From NCBI RefSeq assembly GCF_022808675.1, contig NZ_JAKZKV010000015.1, positions 34,203 to 98,202 on the forward strand: a DNA stretch of 64,000 bases, written 5' to 3'. The notes under the pieces are model-generated. The model was not told where the DNA came from. It worked only from the letters and a program-made list of their open reading frames with translations, and made no database searches. Origin of the DNA: Parabacteroides sp. FAFU027. GTDB lineage: Bacteria; Bacteroidota; Bacteroidia; Bacteroidales; UBA7332. Position numbers and translations under genes: made by a program. Below, piece after piece: positions 8,647 through 17,916 of the stretch (position 1 is the stretch's first letter; every line of letters begins with the position of its first letter).

Positions 8647-9567
8647 TCAATCCCTTCCAAGGAGTCCCTTCACCCGCTCAATCTTCTCCTCCATCGGCAT
8701 AAAGGCATCGAGCCAATGAATGGAGAATCCGCGGCGTTCCATGCCCCTGAACCAGGTCATTTGCCGTTTGGCAAACTGATGGATGGCGATTTCAAGCTGG
8801 GAAAACATTTCATCGAATGAGATTTGCCCGGTTGCATAAAGCGTCAGGTATTTGTATTCGAGGCCGTAGTAAATCAGGTCTTCGGCAGAAATACCTGAAT
8901 CAAGCAGTCGCTTCACCTCATCGACCATCCCGGCATCGAGACGGCTTTTCAGGCGACGGGAGATCTTTTCCCGACGAGCCTCGCGTTCTATATCCACACC
9001 GATAATCAGGCTATTGATCGGTGCAAATTCATTCACATCGGGAGCCTGATTAAGGTAATATTCTTCGATCTCGATGGCACGGATGGCACGTTTCACCGTA
9101 TCTACATCGGTAGTGTTGTGAAGGTCCTTATATTGCTTCAGCATTTCGGTGAGTTGCTCCAAAGAATGCCCGCTCAAGCGTTCGCGCAATTCGGTATTCT
9201 CAGGTACGGCCAGCAATTTATATCCCTTCAACACCGACTCGATATACATGCCGGTACCTCCGCACAGGATAGGCAATTTACCCTTTTCTTTGATTTGGGA
9301 AAATGCTTCGGCAAAGTCGTGCTGAAACTCGAATACGTTATACTTCTCCCCTGCATCGCAAATATCAATCAGGTGATAGGGAATTGGCTTTCCGTTTACA
9401 GTGTAATCCTCCAGGTCTTTTCCCGTGCCCAGGTCCATTCCACGATAGACCTGACGCGAATCGGCGCTGATGATTTCCGTATCAAGATCATAAGCCAGCG
9501 CAGCAGCGAATGGCGTTTTACCCGAGGCGGTCGGGCCTAATATGGTGATGAGTTCGTATTTTTCCAT
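8647..9567 (-). CDS. miaA: tRNA dimethylallyltransferase MiaA
   Basis: Transfers a dimethylallyl group to N6 of A37 in tRNAs that read codons starting with U. It is 306 residues, normal for the family. Seen: P-loop GPTASGKT (residues 11-18), the substrate block ISADSRQVYRGMDLGTGK, GGTGMYIESV and the C-terminal KRQMTWFRG. The start codon is directly downstream of a terminator that ends the polyferredoxin transcript, so miaA must use its own promoter or some read-through. Confidence 0.97.
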   Translation of the reverse strand: MEKYELITILGPTASGKTPFAAALAYDLDTEIISADSRQVYRGMDLGTGKDLEDYTVNGKPIPYHLIDICDAGEKYNVFEFQHDFAEAFSQIKEKGKLPILCGGTGMYIESVLKGYKLLAVPENTELRERLSGHSLEQLTEMLKQYKDLHNTTDVDTVKRAIRAIEIEEYYLNQAPDVNEFAPINSLIIGVDIEREARREKISRRLKSRLDAGMVDEVKRLLDSGISAEDLIYYGLEYKYLTLYATGQISFDEMFSQLEIAIHQFAKRQMTWFRGMERRGFSIHWLDAFMPMEEKIERVKGLLGRD

Positions 9568-9569
9568 AA

Positions 9570-9612
9570 TAAAAAGTCCTGAGCCTCCCCTATTTGGGAA
9601 GCTCAGGACAAA
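9570..9612 (-). terminator. Terminator of the DUF362-polyferredoxin transcript
   Basis: The stem GTCCTGAGC (9576-9584) pairs with GCTCAGGAC (9601-9609), with an inner TCCC/GGGA pairing. On the minus strand it is followed by TTTTTATT, and then by the miaA start codon. Confidence 0.8.
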
Positions 9613-9631
9613 ATTACGAATATCAGTCTGT

Positions 9632-11164
9632 TTAGAACCCGAAATTGTCTATCTTTTTCTCAAACTTTTGTGCATCTTTCGGCTTTTTAGCCTTCACCTG
9701 CACGCTGTTTCCCTCCACATAGATGGCCTGGTAAGGGCGAACCGGACAGATTGATTCGCATCCGCCGCAACCAATACAGAGGTCGGGAGTCACCTGCGGG
9801 ATAGTCAACCCGTTTTTGTAGGGAATCATGTGAACGGCTTGCGTCGGGCAATGTTCCGAACAAGCGCCGCAATCTTTCTCATCGGTATAGACCACACACT
9901 TGTGTTTACGGAAACGGGCAATCCCCATCTGCGTGACGCGCTTTTCCTCTACTGTCAGCTTCGTCAATGCACCGGTCGGACAAACCTCAGAACATATTGT
10001 ACAATCCTGATTACAATATACGTGCGTGGAAAAGGCAAGTCGCGGCTGCATAATCCCACTGATACCGTATTCAAGGGCAGCCGGTTTCAGTACATGCATA
10101 GGGCATTTGCTCACACAGAGCTGACAGCCGGTGCATTTGGTATTGAAATGCTCAAGATGGCCGGCTCCCGGAGGCATAATGGGTTTGCGGGAGAGGATTT
10201 CGTCCTTTTTACCGGTGAGGGTCTCGGCTTTGGCGGTCGCAAGGGCTGCTACCACGGCTCCGGAGGTCAGCATAAAGGTGCGACGGCTACTGTTGATTTC
10301 CGAAACGGGAGCTGCCTCCTGCTTTTTACCATAGCGAAATGCGTATTTGACACCTCCTTTTTTGCAAACGGAGAGACAGTTGAAGCAACTCACACAGCGT
10401 GTCTCGTCCACCGTCATTGCCATCGAATCGATGCACTGGGATTTGCAGCGCTTTTCGCAGGCACTGCATTGGGTGCAGGAGGATTTCTCGATTTCAATTT
10501 TAAACAATGAGAGTTTGGATAATAGTCCGAGGAAAGTCCCCACCGGACAAACCGTATTGCAATACAACCGCCCCCGAAACCACGACATGACTGCCACTAT
10601 CACAAAAAAGACCGAAGTAATAATAAACGGTATCACCACAAAGGCGTTTTGAGACACGCCGTAAATCACATAAATACCTTTTTTGATGAACAATGCCGAG
10701 AAGCCGTTATTTGCCCATATAAAAAGCGGGCGAAGGAGTTGCGTAATGATGCGGCCGAAGATACTATACGGGTCGAGCCACACCACCACCGCGCTACTGC
10801 CCAGCAAAAAAACAATCACGGTCAGCGCAAGCAGGCTGTAACGCAGAATATTATTCGGTTTACGGTAGTCAAAGCGGTAACGTCTCCCCTTTTTCTTAAA
10901 CCAACGCGACTTCCAGGCTGCAATGTCCTGAAAAACGCCCAAGGGGCAAATCACCGAGCAATACAAGCGCCCGAACAGCAGGCTTAAGACCAGAAGGAAA
11001 CCCACCACTCCCACCTGGACAGACATCAGCGCGGGAATCCATTGCATTTGCAGCAATTTATGCAGGAAAAGGGGCAGTAACCCCGTGAAATCAATAAAAA
11101 AAAGCAGAATCGGCAGGAAGAAAAGAATTGCCAGTAATCGTCGAATGTGTTTAAGGGTTTTCAT
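9632..11164 (-). CDS. Membrane polyferredoxin (NapH/RnfB-like 4Fe-4S protein)
   Basis: 510-residue membrane iron-sulfur protein. The N-terminal half has about five hydrophobic segments and the NapH-type motifs CSVICPLGVFQD and CNTVCPVGTFLG. It is followed by a long series of 4Fe-4S ligands: CTQCSACEKRCKSQC, CVSCFNCLSVC, CTGCQLCVSKCP, CNQDCTICSEVCP, CGACSEHCP and CIGCGGCESICP. A twin-arginine-like stretch, SSRRTFMLTSG, lies in the middle of the chain rather than at the N-terminus. It probably relays electrons at the cytoplasmic membrane; donor and acceptor are unknown. It follows the DUF362 gene by about 120 bases. The start is uncertain: ATG at 11164 is chosen, with ATG at 11170 or an upstream GTG possible. 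Confidence 0.85.
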   Translation of the reverse strand: MKTLKHIRRLLAILFFLPILLFFIDFTGLLPLFLHKLLQMQWIPALMSVQVGVVGFLLVLSLLFGRLYCSVICPLGVFQDIAAWKSRWFKKKGRRYRFDYRKPNNILRYSLLALTVIVFLLGSSAVVVWLDPYSIFGRIITQLLRPLFIWANNGFSALFIKKGIYVIYGVSQNAFVVIPFIITSVFFVIVAVMSWFRGRLYCNTVCPVGTFLGLLSKLSLFKIEIEKSSCTQCSACEKRCKSQCIDSMAMTVDETRCVSCFNCLSVCKKGGVKYAFRYGKKQEAAPVSEINSSRRTFMLTSGAVVAALATAKAETLTGKKDEILSRKPIMPPGAGHLEHFNTKCTGCQLCVSKCPMHVLKPAALEYGISGIMQPRLAFSTHVYCNQDCTICSEVCPTGALTKLTVEEKRVTQMGIARFRKHKCVVYTDEKDCGACSEHCPTQAVHMIPYKNGLTIPQVTPDLCIGCGGCESICPVRPYQAIYVEGNSVQVKAKKPKDAQKFEKKIDNFGF

Positions 11165-11287
11165 GAACATTAAAATGATAAGTTTTATAGAAACTATCAG
11201 CACAAAGATGCAAAAACGCGTGTCACTTTGCGCCTTTGCATCTTTGTGCTGAGTTTGATTATCGTTCTGTTAGATGCCTGAAGCCCC

Positions 11288-12220
11288 TTATAGTTTAATC
11301 CGTTTTACATTTAATTTCTCCAGATGTTGCGTACCCACTTTGAGTTGTTCGGCCAGAGCAACGTAGCGCACATCCGCCAAATTGGTCTCGCGAATCTGGT
11401 TAAACATCTTGATGGCCGCTGTATCCACAGCCACGAAATCGTGCGACACGAGCAGCGATTTCATCATCACCGCATCGGATTCCGACTTGCCTTGCGGACC
11501 GTTGGATTTCATCGCGCGGTAAGCGTCCACGATGTTCAGCACCGGTTTCTTGTGGAAAGTAGCACAGTCGGCGATGCACTGGTGAAGGTCATTGCGATGC
11601 CAGTATCCGCGGTCCCACACGATACCCATCATATTTTTCATGGAGATAGACATCTTTGGCCCGCCGTGATGCTTGAGCACCGGCACATTAAACCACACGT
11701 CGCAATCAAGAATGGCTTCATGCACTTTAATCTTTTTCAGATTCACGCCATGCGGCAAATCCGCCTCGCGATACATCGACTCATCGTTGCCGGGGATAAT
11801 CTTACCACCCGCAGCCTTCACCGCAGCCTCGATACCGCTGGCCTCGTAGCACTTCTGCCAGTTGTCGCACGTATGATCAAACACCAGCACCTGCTTCGCT
11901 CCCGCTGCCAGACACTGTTTCACCAACGCACCCACCAGTTGCGGATTGGTATTGGCGGCCATCTGCGGAGTACGATCCCAACCGATATTGGGCTTAATCA
12001 CCACCTTCTGGCCCTTCTTTACAAACTTCTGTATTCCGCCCAATTCCTTGAGCGCCCGGATAAGCATCACTTCGGGTTCGCCGCCCATCACCGCCACCAG
12101 GTCGGGGGATGAAGCCACGGTCAGTTCGTTTTCGGTCACCACGTTAGCCAACGATTTCGGACTAAACAGGGTCGCGATTCCTGCCAGAGCAGCCGTCTTG
12201 AAAAAATCTCTTCGTTTCAT
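11288..12220 (-). CDS. Tat-exported DUF362 protein
   Basis: 310-residue protein with a twin-arginine signal (MKRRDFFKTAALAGIATLF), so it is probably exported folded, perhaps with a cofactor. The body matches DUF362: VVIKPNIGWDR near 90, KQVLVFDHTCDNW, WFNVPVLKHHGGPKMSISMKN (fewer than 20 residues per half), NIVDAYRAM and VAVDTAAIKM. DUF362 domains are often encoded with, or fused to, 4Fe-4S ferredoxins, and here the polyferredoxin gene lies directly downstream on the same strand. The biochemical role is not established. Confidence 0.87.
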   Translation of the reverse strand: MKRRDFFKTAALAGIATLFSPKSLANVVTENELTVASSPDLVAVMGGEPEVMLIRALKELGGIQKFVKKGQKVVIKPNIGWDRTPQMAANTNPQLVGALVKQCLAAGAKQVLVFDHTCDNWQKCYEASGIEAAVKAAGGKIIPGNDESMYREADLPHGVNLKKIKVHEAILDCDVWFNVPVLKHHGGPKMSISMKNMMGIVWDRGYWHRNDLHQCIADCATFHKKPVLNIVDAYRAMKSNGPQGKSESDAVMMKSLLVSHDFVAVDTAAIKMFNQIRETNLADVRYVALAEQLKVGTQHLEKLNVKRIKL

Positions 12221-12356
12221 GGTTGTTTATATTAAATGTTTTCAGAAAATAAAGTCTTGTGAGTTGAATGCAGTACTTTGACAATCAAACTATCTGCATC
12301 GGGAGAAGAAGCCCAAAGATATTGATTTTAAAGTAAAAACGGAATAGGAAGCCACG

Positions 12357-12713
12357 ATAAATATCATCCTGAACAGTATCAATGGCGCTTATTCTCAAAT
12401 AAAAACGATTTTCGCATTGCAAAATACCATCCCGGACAACACAAATACCACCTTGGGTGATATAGATGTAATCTTGACTTTGCAAAATGCCATCCCGGGC
12501 GACACAGATGCCATCTTGAATGATATAGATGTAATCTCAGGATGCCAAAATGCCATCTTGTTTCATATAAATGCCAACTTGGGCGACATAGATGCAATCT
12601 TGACATTGCAAAATGCCATCTCGGGGGACACAAATGCCATCTTGGGTGATATAGATGTAATCTCAGGATGCCAAAATGCCATCTTGATTCATATAAATGC
12701 CAACTTGGAACAG
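12357..12713. repeat. 21-bp tandem-repeat array with 126-bp higher-order unit
   Basis: Fourteen clear 21-base monomers fill 12420-12713, of the type ATAAATGCCATCTTGGGTGAT. At least three degenerate monomers precede them (12357-12419). Monomers alternate in type so that six make a 126-base unit; 12462-12587 and 12588-12713 are near copies. The array has no stop codons in one frame on each strand (12417-12719 plus, 12379-12738 minus), giving heptad peptides such as NAILGDI or RWHLCRP. Neither frame has a family I recognise. The stretch 12221-12356 and 12714-12940 around it holds no gene. Confidence 0.9.
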
Positions 12714-12940
12714 AAATAAAGGAATTCAATCTTTTCAAATTTCAGCTCAACATATTTTTCCGGCTATTTCCAGTATAGATTTCACAGTTCTGCAAACATA
12801 CTTTTAATATATCCACCTATAAAATCACTCAAATTATCAATTTTACACATCCAAAATTTGCAAAAGCCGGAAAGTATTTCAATATTTGCGAATATAAAAT
12901 AATCAATTTTCAATATACACATCTCTTAAATTTCAAAAAC

Positions 12941-13630
12941 ATGACAAACAACCAAACCAACCAGTTTAACATGCAAGAGCGTGTAGAACAGTTTTTCACA
13001 ACAAAGCATGAGACCATCAAGGATATCCAGCCTATTGTCTCTGCGCACTCCGAATTACAAAGCAATACGGTTGAAATCCGAAGCCTGATTCAGTTAATTG
13101 AGTCCACAAAAAGCCTGACCTCGACCAAAAATAATCTGGAAGAACGAATTATCAATGGCATTTTGAAACTGGCCGGAGCATTCGCCGCACATGCCGCAGC
13201 CACCTCTGACGAAAAGCTCGCATTATTGGGAGCCGTCAGCCCGACCACGATTAAAGGATTGCGTAACACCAACTTGATAGACACTGCCCAGAAATATGGC
13301 GATACAGCAACCCCTATCGTTACCTCACTCGTCACTTGGGGTGTTTCTCAAAGTGATGTAGATTCTCTTTTTACCGACAAACAAGCTTTTCAAAAGAGCA
13401 TCGGCGAAATAGGTAACCAGCAAGGCTCAAACAGTGCCACAAACGATCAAATCAGGAGCAAAATATCAGACAACCAAGACCTGCTCAAAAACAAGGTGGA
13501 CAAACTGATGCTCCCGTTCAAGACCACCAATCCCACTTTCTACAGCGAATACCAGTCCGCTCGCCAGATCATCGACCTCGGAGGTTCGCATTCCAACTCA
13601 AAAGATACGCCTGATACGCCACAAGCTTAA
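12941..13630 (+). CDS. Orphan protein of unknown function next to the 21-bp array
   Basis: 229 residues, no signal peptide, largely helical. It has an N-terminal helical part with several Ile/Leu heptads (about 10-70), an Ala-rich stretch LKLAGAFAAHAAATSDEK near 85, and a hydrophilic Asn/Ser-rich tail. I recognise no domain. Coding character is supported by a clean start after an AT-rich leader, balanced codon use and a downstream hairpin. It sits alone between the tandem array and the T9SS cargo gene, both of which have their own non-coding margins. It is probably cytosolic. Confidence 0.75.
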   Translation: MTNNQTNQFNMQERVEQFFTTKHETIKDIQPIVSAHSELQSNTVEIRSLIQLIESTKSLTSTKNNLEERIINGILKLAGAFAAHAAATSDEKLALLGAVSPTTIKGLRNTNLIDTAQKYGDTATPIVTSLVTWGVSQSDVDSLFTDKQAFQKSIGEIGNQQGSNSATNDQIRSKISDNQDLLKNKVDKLMLPFKTTNPTFYSEYQSARQIIDLGGSHSNSKDTPDTPQA

Positions 13631-13657
13631 CGCTTGTCTGTTCCAAATGAAATAACC

Positions 13658-13697
13658 CCATCAAGCCTATGGTTAAAACGCCATGGGCTTGATTATT
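13658..13697 (+). terminator. Putative terminator after the orphan gene
   Basis: The hairpin ATCAAGCC-T-ATGG pairs with CCAT-G-GGCTTGAT around the loop TTAAAACG, followed by TATTTG. The U-tract is short, so termination is plausible rather than certain. Confidence 0.5.
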
Positions 13698-13778
13698 TGA
13701 ATAGGAACTAACTATTTATTCGTCATAATACAACATTAAGATGTGCAGAGTCAGCACAATAAAAACTGACAACCACCT

Positions 13779-16052
13779 ATGATAAAGAATTACTTATTAA
13801 GCATTGTGTTGGCTTGTAGCATAGCCTTTACGATGCAAGGGCAAACAATGGAAACTGCAACTTACTCTCTTGAATGTTCAGGTTCTATTCAATTAAAGCC
13901 ATCTCTTAGCTGGACAAAATTATCAAGTGGAACGACCAAAAGTCTGAAGCAGATTCTATTTATAAATAAAGATATCGGTTTCGCTATTGGCGACTCTGGA
14001 CTGATTCTTAAAACAACAAATTCAGGTAATTCATGGATAAAAAAAGACACATTACACTATGACCCTTCATGCCTGAAATCAATCTTCTTTGTAAACAAAG
14101 ATACGGGCTATATCGTCGGAACTGAAAATATCAGGAAAACTACCGATGGAGGAGAAACCTGGAAACATATTTCAGGCTTATCTGGAAATTCAATTTGGAT
14201 GACTTCGGCCAACACCGGATTTGTGGGTACAAATAATGGTTTGTATAATATAACAGACAATGGCGACACATTGAATGTGGGCCAAATAAGCAGCACCTCC
14301 ATCACTATCAATTCCGTTTATTTTAGTTCCCCAACTAATGGATACGCAGTTGGAGCAAATGGGATGTTTTATAAAACAACCAATGGTGGTACTAGCTGGG
14401 CCCATAAAACATGCAATGTTACTAACAACTTAAGAGCTGTTTATTTCACCGATGCAAATAACGGATACATCACCGGAGAGTCTGGCATATTTTTAAAAAC
14501 ATCAAATGGCGGTAATAGCTGGACATCAAAAACATTTTCCGATTTAACTACCGGATATTCCATATATTTCACTTCACAAGATACTGGATATATAGTATCC
14601 TCAAAAGGGTACCGCTATAAGACAACAGACAAAGGAGAGAATTGGGTTATTAAAAGTATTGGACTCCCTGATAGCACCAATCTTCAGTCTATAACATTTA
14701 CAGATCCTAAAACAGGGTACATCGTTACTGATAGAGGAGCGATTTACAAATTTGATGGCAATGGTACTTATTCATGGTCTTCATTATTACCGACAGATAA
14801 CCTTTATCTCAGTGCCACTAACATTGAAAACCCTATTGCATCCCCTACTCAAACCATAACCTACAAGCTTACTTTTACCAATAGGCAAAATATTACAACA
14901 AAATACGGCATCAAGGTAATTGTCAATCAGCTAAGCGTAAATGCCGGCGCCGACCAGACTACCCAATGTGGAGGAACGGCTCAATTAGGTGTAACCGCCA
15001 ACTACTCAGGAGGTGGAACATTTAAGTACAAATGGACCCCATCTACCGGACTTAGCAATGACACTATCGCCAATCCGGTTGCCTCTGTTACAACCAACAC
15101 CACCTACACAGTCACCGTGTCAAACTCTAAAGGCTGCACCTCCAGCGATCAGGTACAAGTCAACTTAACACCAATAAGCAGCCCAACACTGGGAATTGTA
15201 ACCGCAAACAGCTCAAATAACAACGTCATCGCCTGGAACAGGCCATCATCAACTACTATCGACTCTATCTGCGTTTACAAGGAAACGAACGTGACCAATG
15301 TTTATAAAAAAATCGGCTCGGTAGCCTATTCCGCACCAAACCAGTTCGTGGATTCACTTTCAAACACCAGTGTTCAATCAAACAAATACCGGATTTCGCT
15401 GAAAGACCACTGCGGTTTTGAATCAGCTCAAAGTGATCCGCACAAATCCATGCACCTCGCCATCAACCAGGGCGTGAATGGCTCGTGGAACCTGATCTGG
15501 GAAGCATACTCGGGATTCACCGTTTCAACCTATAACATTTACAGAGGAACAAACGCACAAAATGTCGCCCTGATCAATTCGACTTCAGGAAGCAATACAC
15601 AGTTTACCGACCTGACCGCTCCGTCCGGCAATGTCTATTATCAGATTGAGGTAATCAGCCCCTACTCTATCTTTGTCGATAAGCAAGCAACCGCACAAAG
15701 CGCAAGCCTCTTAAAATCGGCAACAGCCAGCACTTACCCTGCGCTTTATTACTCCTCTCGCTCAAATGTTGCGACAAACAACACTGCCGGAATCGCAACA
15801 ACCACATCTGGCGACCTACTCTCGATTTACCCTAATCCGGCAAAAGACAACATCCGGATATCGACAAATAGCCAGAATGGAGATGAAGCAATCATAAACA
15901 TCTACAATACGACAGGCTCTCTGGTTAAATCGGATATCCTGGGTCTGCCTGATCAATCTTACGACATCAGCAGTCTGAGCAACGGCATCTATATCCTGGA
16001 ACTCAAATCCGGAAATATCACCTATAAGAAACGACTAATCGTCAATAAATAA
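13779..16052 (+). CDS. Secreted YCF48/BNR-like beta-propeller with T9SS sorting domain
   Basis: 757-residue exported protein. The signal peptide covers about residues 1-22. A YCF48-like propeller (about 45-330) is built from repeats with D-x-GY-x-VG and KTT-x-GG-x-SW blocks. A PKD-like Ig domain follows (about 395-465, NAGADQTTQCGG to VSNSKGC), then fibronectin-like segments. The C-terminus (about 680-757) is a T9SS type A sorting domain with LLSIYPNPAKDN, INIYNTTGSLVK, LSNGIYILEL and a basic end. It should cross the outer membrane through the T9SS, to be released or anchored. Propellers of this kind usually bind partners; no catalytic motif is visible. Confidence 0.87.
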   Translation: MIKNYLLSIVLACSIAFTMQGQTMETATYSLECSGSIQLKPSLSWTKLSSGTTKSLKQILFINKDIGFAIGDSGLILKTTNSGNSWIKKDTLHYDPSCLKSIFFVNKDTGYIVGTENIRKTTDGGETWKHISGLSGNSIWMTSANTGFVGTNNGLYNITDNGDTLNVGQISSTSITINSVYFSSPTNGYAVGANGMFYKTTNGGTSWAHKTCNVTNNLRAVYFTDANNGYITGESGIFLKTSNGGNSWTSKTFSDLTTGYSIYFTSQDTGYIVSSKGYRYKTTDKGENWVIKSIGLPDSTNLQSITFTDPKTGYIVTDRGAIYKFDGNGTYSWSSLLPTDNLYLSATNIENPIASPTQTITYKLTFTNRQNITTKYGIKVIVNQLSVNAGADQTTQCGGTAQLGVTANYSGGGTFKYKWTPSTGLSNDTIANPVASVTTNTTYTVTVSNSKGCTSSDQVQVNLTPISSPTLGIVTANSSNNNVIAWNRPSSTTIDSICVYKETNVTNVYKKIGSVAYSAPNQFVDSLSNTSVQSNKYRISLKDHCGFESAQSDPHKSMHLAINQGVNGSWNLIWEAYSGFTVSTYNIYRGTNAQNVALINSTSGSNTQFTDLTAPSGNVYYQIEVISPYSIFVDKQATAQSASLLKSATASTYPALYYSSRSNVATNNTAGIATTTSGDLLSIYPNPAKDNIRISTNSQNGDEAIINIYNTTGSLVKSDILGLPDQSYDISSLSNGIYILELKSGNITYKKRLIVNK

Positions 16053-16058
16053 AAATAC

Positions 16059-16096
16059 AAGGGTGTTCATTTTAAAGTGAACACCCTTTTTATTTC
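16059..16096 (+). terminator. Terminator of the T9SS cargo gene
   Basis: AAGGGTGTTCA (16059-16069) pairs with TGAACACCCTT (16078-16088), followed by TTTTATTT. It lies just after the stop codon. Confidence 0.85.
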
Positions 16097-16153
16097 AATT
16101 CTAACATCATCGCAAAGACAGTTTCTTTTCGAAAATCCGCTCAGCAATACCGC

Positions 16154-16194
16154 ATAAAAAATCCCGAAGAGACAATTCTCTCCGGGATTTTCAA
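16154..16194 (-). terminator. Terminator of the rng transcript
   Basis: The hairpin AAATCCCG-A-AGAGA / TCTCT-C-CGGGATTT is followed on the minus strand by TTTTTTATG. It is located downstream of the minus-strand rng stop codon at 16238. Confidence 0.8.
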
Positions 16195-16237
16195 AAGATC
16201 AACGATCTTAATTTCGTACTAAACCTGAAAAATTCAA

Positions 16238-17809
16238 TTATTTAATTTCGATTTCCTCTTTCAGGTCGATTTCGTTTTTGTCGGAATCAATAAAACGATA
16301 TTCCAAAAGCGCCAGACTTTGGTTCGGAATAATCCGCAATCCAAAGCTGTATGAACATCTCCATCTCCATTTCAATGAGAAGAATCCCTGATTAATGAAC
16401 GAAGCCACATAAGGGTGAACATGCAATGAAAAAGTCTTCACCTTCAATTTATTCACCAGATAATCTACCTTACGTTCGAGCATATCGGTAAACAGGATCG
16501 ATGGCTTGATAGTGCCGTTTCCAAAGCAAACCGGGCAGGTCTCCGTCGTGGTAATATCCATATTCGGACGAACACGTTGGCGGGTAATCTGCATCAGGCC
16601 AAATTTACTCAACGGCAGGATGTTGTGTTTCGCTTTGTCTTTCGACATAGCCTCACGCATCACCTCATATAGCTTCTGACGGTTCTCACCCTCCTGCATA
16701 TCAATGAAGTCCACCACAATAATACCACCCATATCGCGCAGCCTCAACTGGCGGGCAATTTCCTGTGCTGCAGCGCTGTTTACATCCAGGGCATTTTCTT
16801 CCTGCCCTTTTCCGGATTTCGAACGGTTACCGCTGTTTACGTCAATTACATGAAGCGCTTCGGTGTGTTCGATAATCAGGTAAGCGCCACTCTTGAAAGT
16901 CACGGTTTTCCCAAACAGAGACTTAATCTGCTTGGTGATACCGAAATTATCAAAGATCGGCAGGTTTCCCTCGTAAAGCTTTACAATATCCTTCTTCTCC
17001 GGAGCAATCATCTCCACATACTCCCTGACCTGGTTGAATACATCCGGATCATTGACGTGTATGCTTTGGAATGAAGGGTTAAAGTTATCACGCAACAAAG
17101 CCCCCGTACGACTGGTCTCTTCGAAAATCAGCGAAGGAAGTTTGGCGCGTTGTAGTTTCACCACACAGTCCTCCCAGCGTTTAGCCAGCATTTTAAGCTC
17201 ATCGTCAAGCTCAGCAATCTTCTTACCTTCAGCCACCGTACGCACGATTACCCCAAAGTTTTTCGGTTTAACGCTTTGAACCAACTGCTTCAGACGCTGA
17301 CGCTCTTCTGACGATTTGATTTTCTGCGAAACCGATACTTTATCGGCAAACGGGATCAACACCAGATAACGACCGGCAAATGAAATTTCGGCAGTAAGCC
17401 TGGGGCCTTTGGAAGAAATAGGTTCTTTGGCGATTTGCACCAGAATTTCCTGTCCGCTTTTGAGCAGTTCCGTAATGGCACCGTCTTTATTGATTTCAGG
17501 AAGTAGCTGGAATTTTGAGATGGAGAGAGTTTTCTTGCGGTCGGAAATAGTTTGTCTGAGAAACTTGTTTTGGGATGCGAAGTTTGGCCCCAAATCAAGG
17601 TAATGGAGAAAAGCATCTTTCTCGTATCCGACATCAACGAACGCAGCATTCAATCCGGGCATCAGCTTCTTCACTTTTCCCAGATAGATATCACCCACAG
17701 AGAACGAAATGTTCTGCGCCTCTTTTTGCAGCTCTACCAGATTTTTATCTTCCAGAACCGCAATCGAGACCTCTTTCGGGGTAACGTCAACGATGAGTTC
17801 GCTATTCAC
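16238..17809 (-). CDS. rng: Ribonuclease E/G family endoribonuclease
   Basis: Single-strand-specific endoribonuclease for rRNA maturation and mRNA decay; about 523 residues from the chosen GTG start (VNSELIVDVTPKEVSIAV). An S1-like RNA-binding domain spans about 30-125 (VGDIYLGKVKKLMPGLNAAFVDVG). The catalytic DNase-I-like region holds the metal ligands in LHVIDVNSG and IIVVDFIDMQ. The Zn-link motif CPVCFGNG follows. It belongs to the short RNase G class, without a long degradosome scaffold. An upstream TTG at 17842 would add 11 residues, but the family starts at the equivalent of the GTG. It follows HU and a 30-residue basic protein on the same strand. Confidence 0.93.
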   Translation of the reverse strand: MNSELIVDVTPKEVSIAVLEDKNLVELQKEAQNISFSVGDIYLGKVKKLMPGLNAAFVDVGYEKDAFLHYLDLGPNFASQNKFLRQTISDRKKTLSISKFQLLPEINKDGAITELLKSGQEILVQIAKEPISSKGPRLTAEISFAGRYLVLIPFADKVSVSQKIKSSEERQRLKQLVQSVKPKNFGVIVRTVAEGKKIAELDDELKMLAKRWEDCVVKLQRAKLPSLIFEETSRTGALLRDNFNPSFQSIHVNDPDVFNQVREYVEMIAPEKKDIVKLYEGNLPIFDNFGITKQIKSLFGKTVTFKSGAYLIIEHTEALHVIDVNSGNRSKSGKGQEENALDVNSAAAQEIARQLRLRDMGGIIVVDFIDMQEGENRQKLYEVMREAMSKDKAKHNILPLSKFGLMQITRQRVRPNMDITTTETCPVCFGNGTIKPSILFTDMLERKVDYLVNKLKVKTFSLHVHPYVASFINQGFFSLKWRWRCSYSFGLRIIPNQSLALLEYRFIDSDKNEIDLKEEIEIK

Positions 17810-17916
17810 AATGTTTGAATTTAAGTATGATACAATATACAAAGAACAAACTTATGTTGAAACCACATGAAGTTTGTTCTTTGTTGATCTTGCTGGATTG
17901 AAAAAATCAGACTAAA

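Noticed and set aside
9830..10510. 226-residue open frame on the plus strand opposite the polyferredoxin gene
   Set aside because: The minus strand has conserved Cys clusters over the same bases; the plus frame has no recognisable domain.
11324..12112. 262-residue open frame on the plus strand opposite the DUF362 gene
   Set aside because: His- and Leu-rich without family features; a shadow of the conserved minus-strand gene.
12420..12713. CRISPR array
   Set aside because: Monomers adjoin with no unique spacers, and no cas genes are near.
12379..12738. 119- and 100-residue open frames within the 21-bp array
   Set aside because: Both arise because the repeat unit lacks stop codons in those frames; no independent support for translation.
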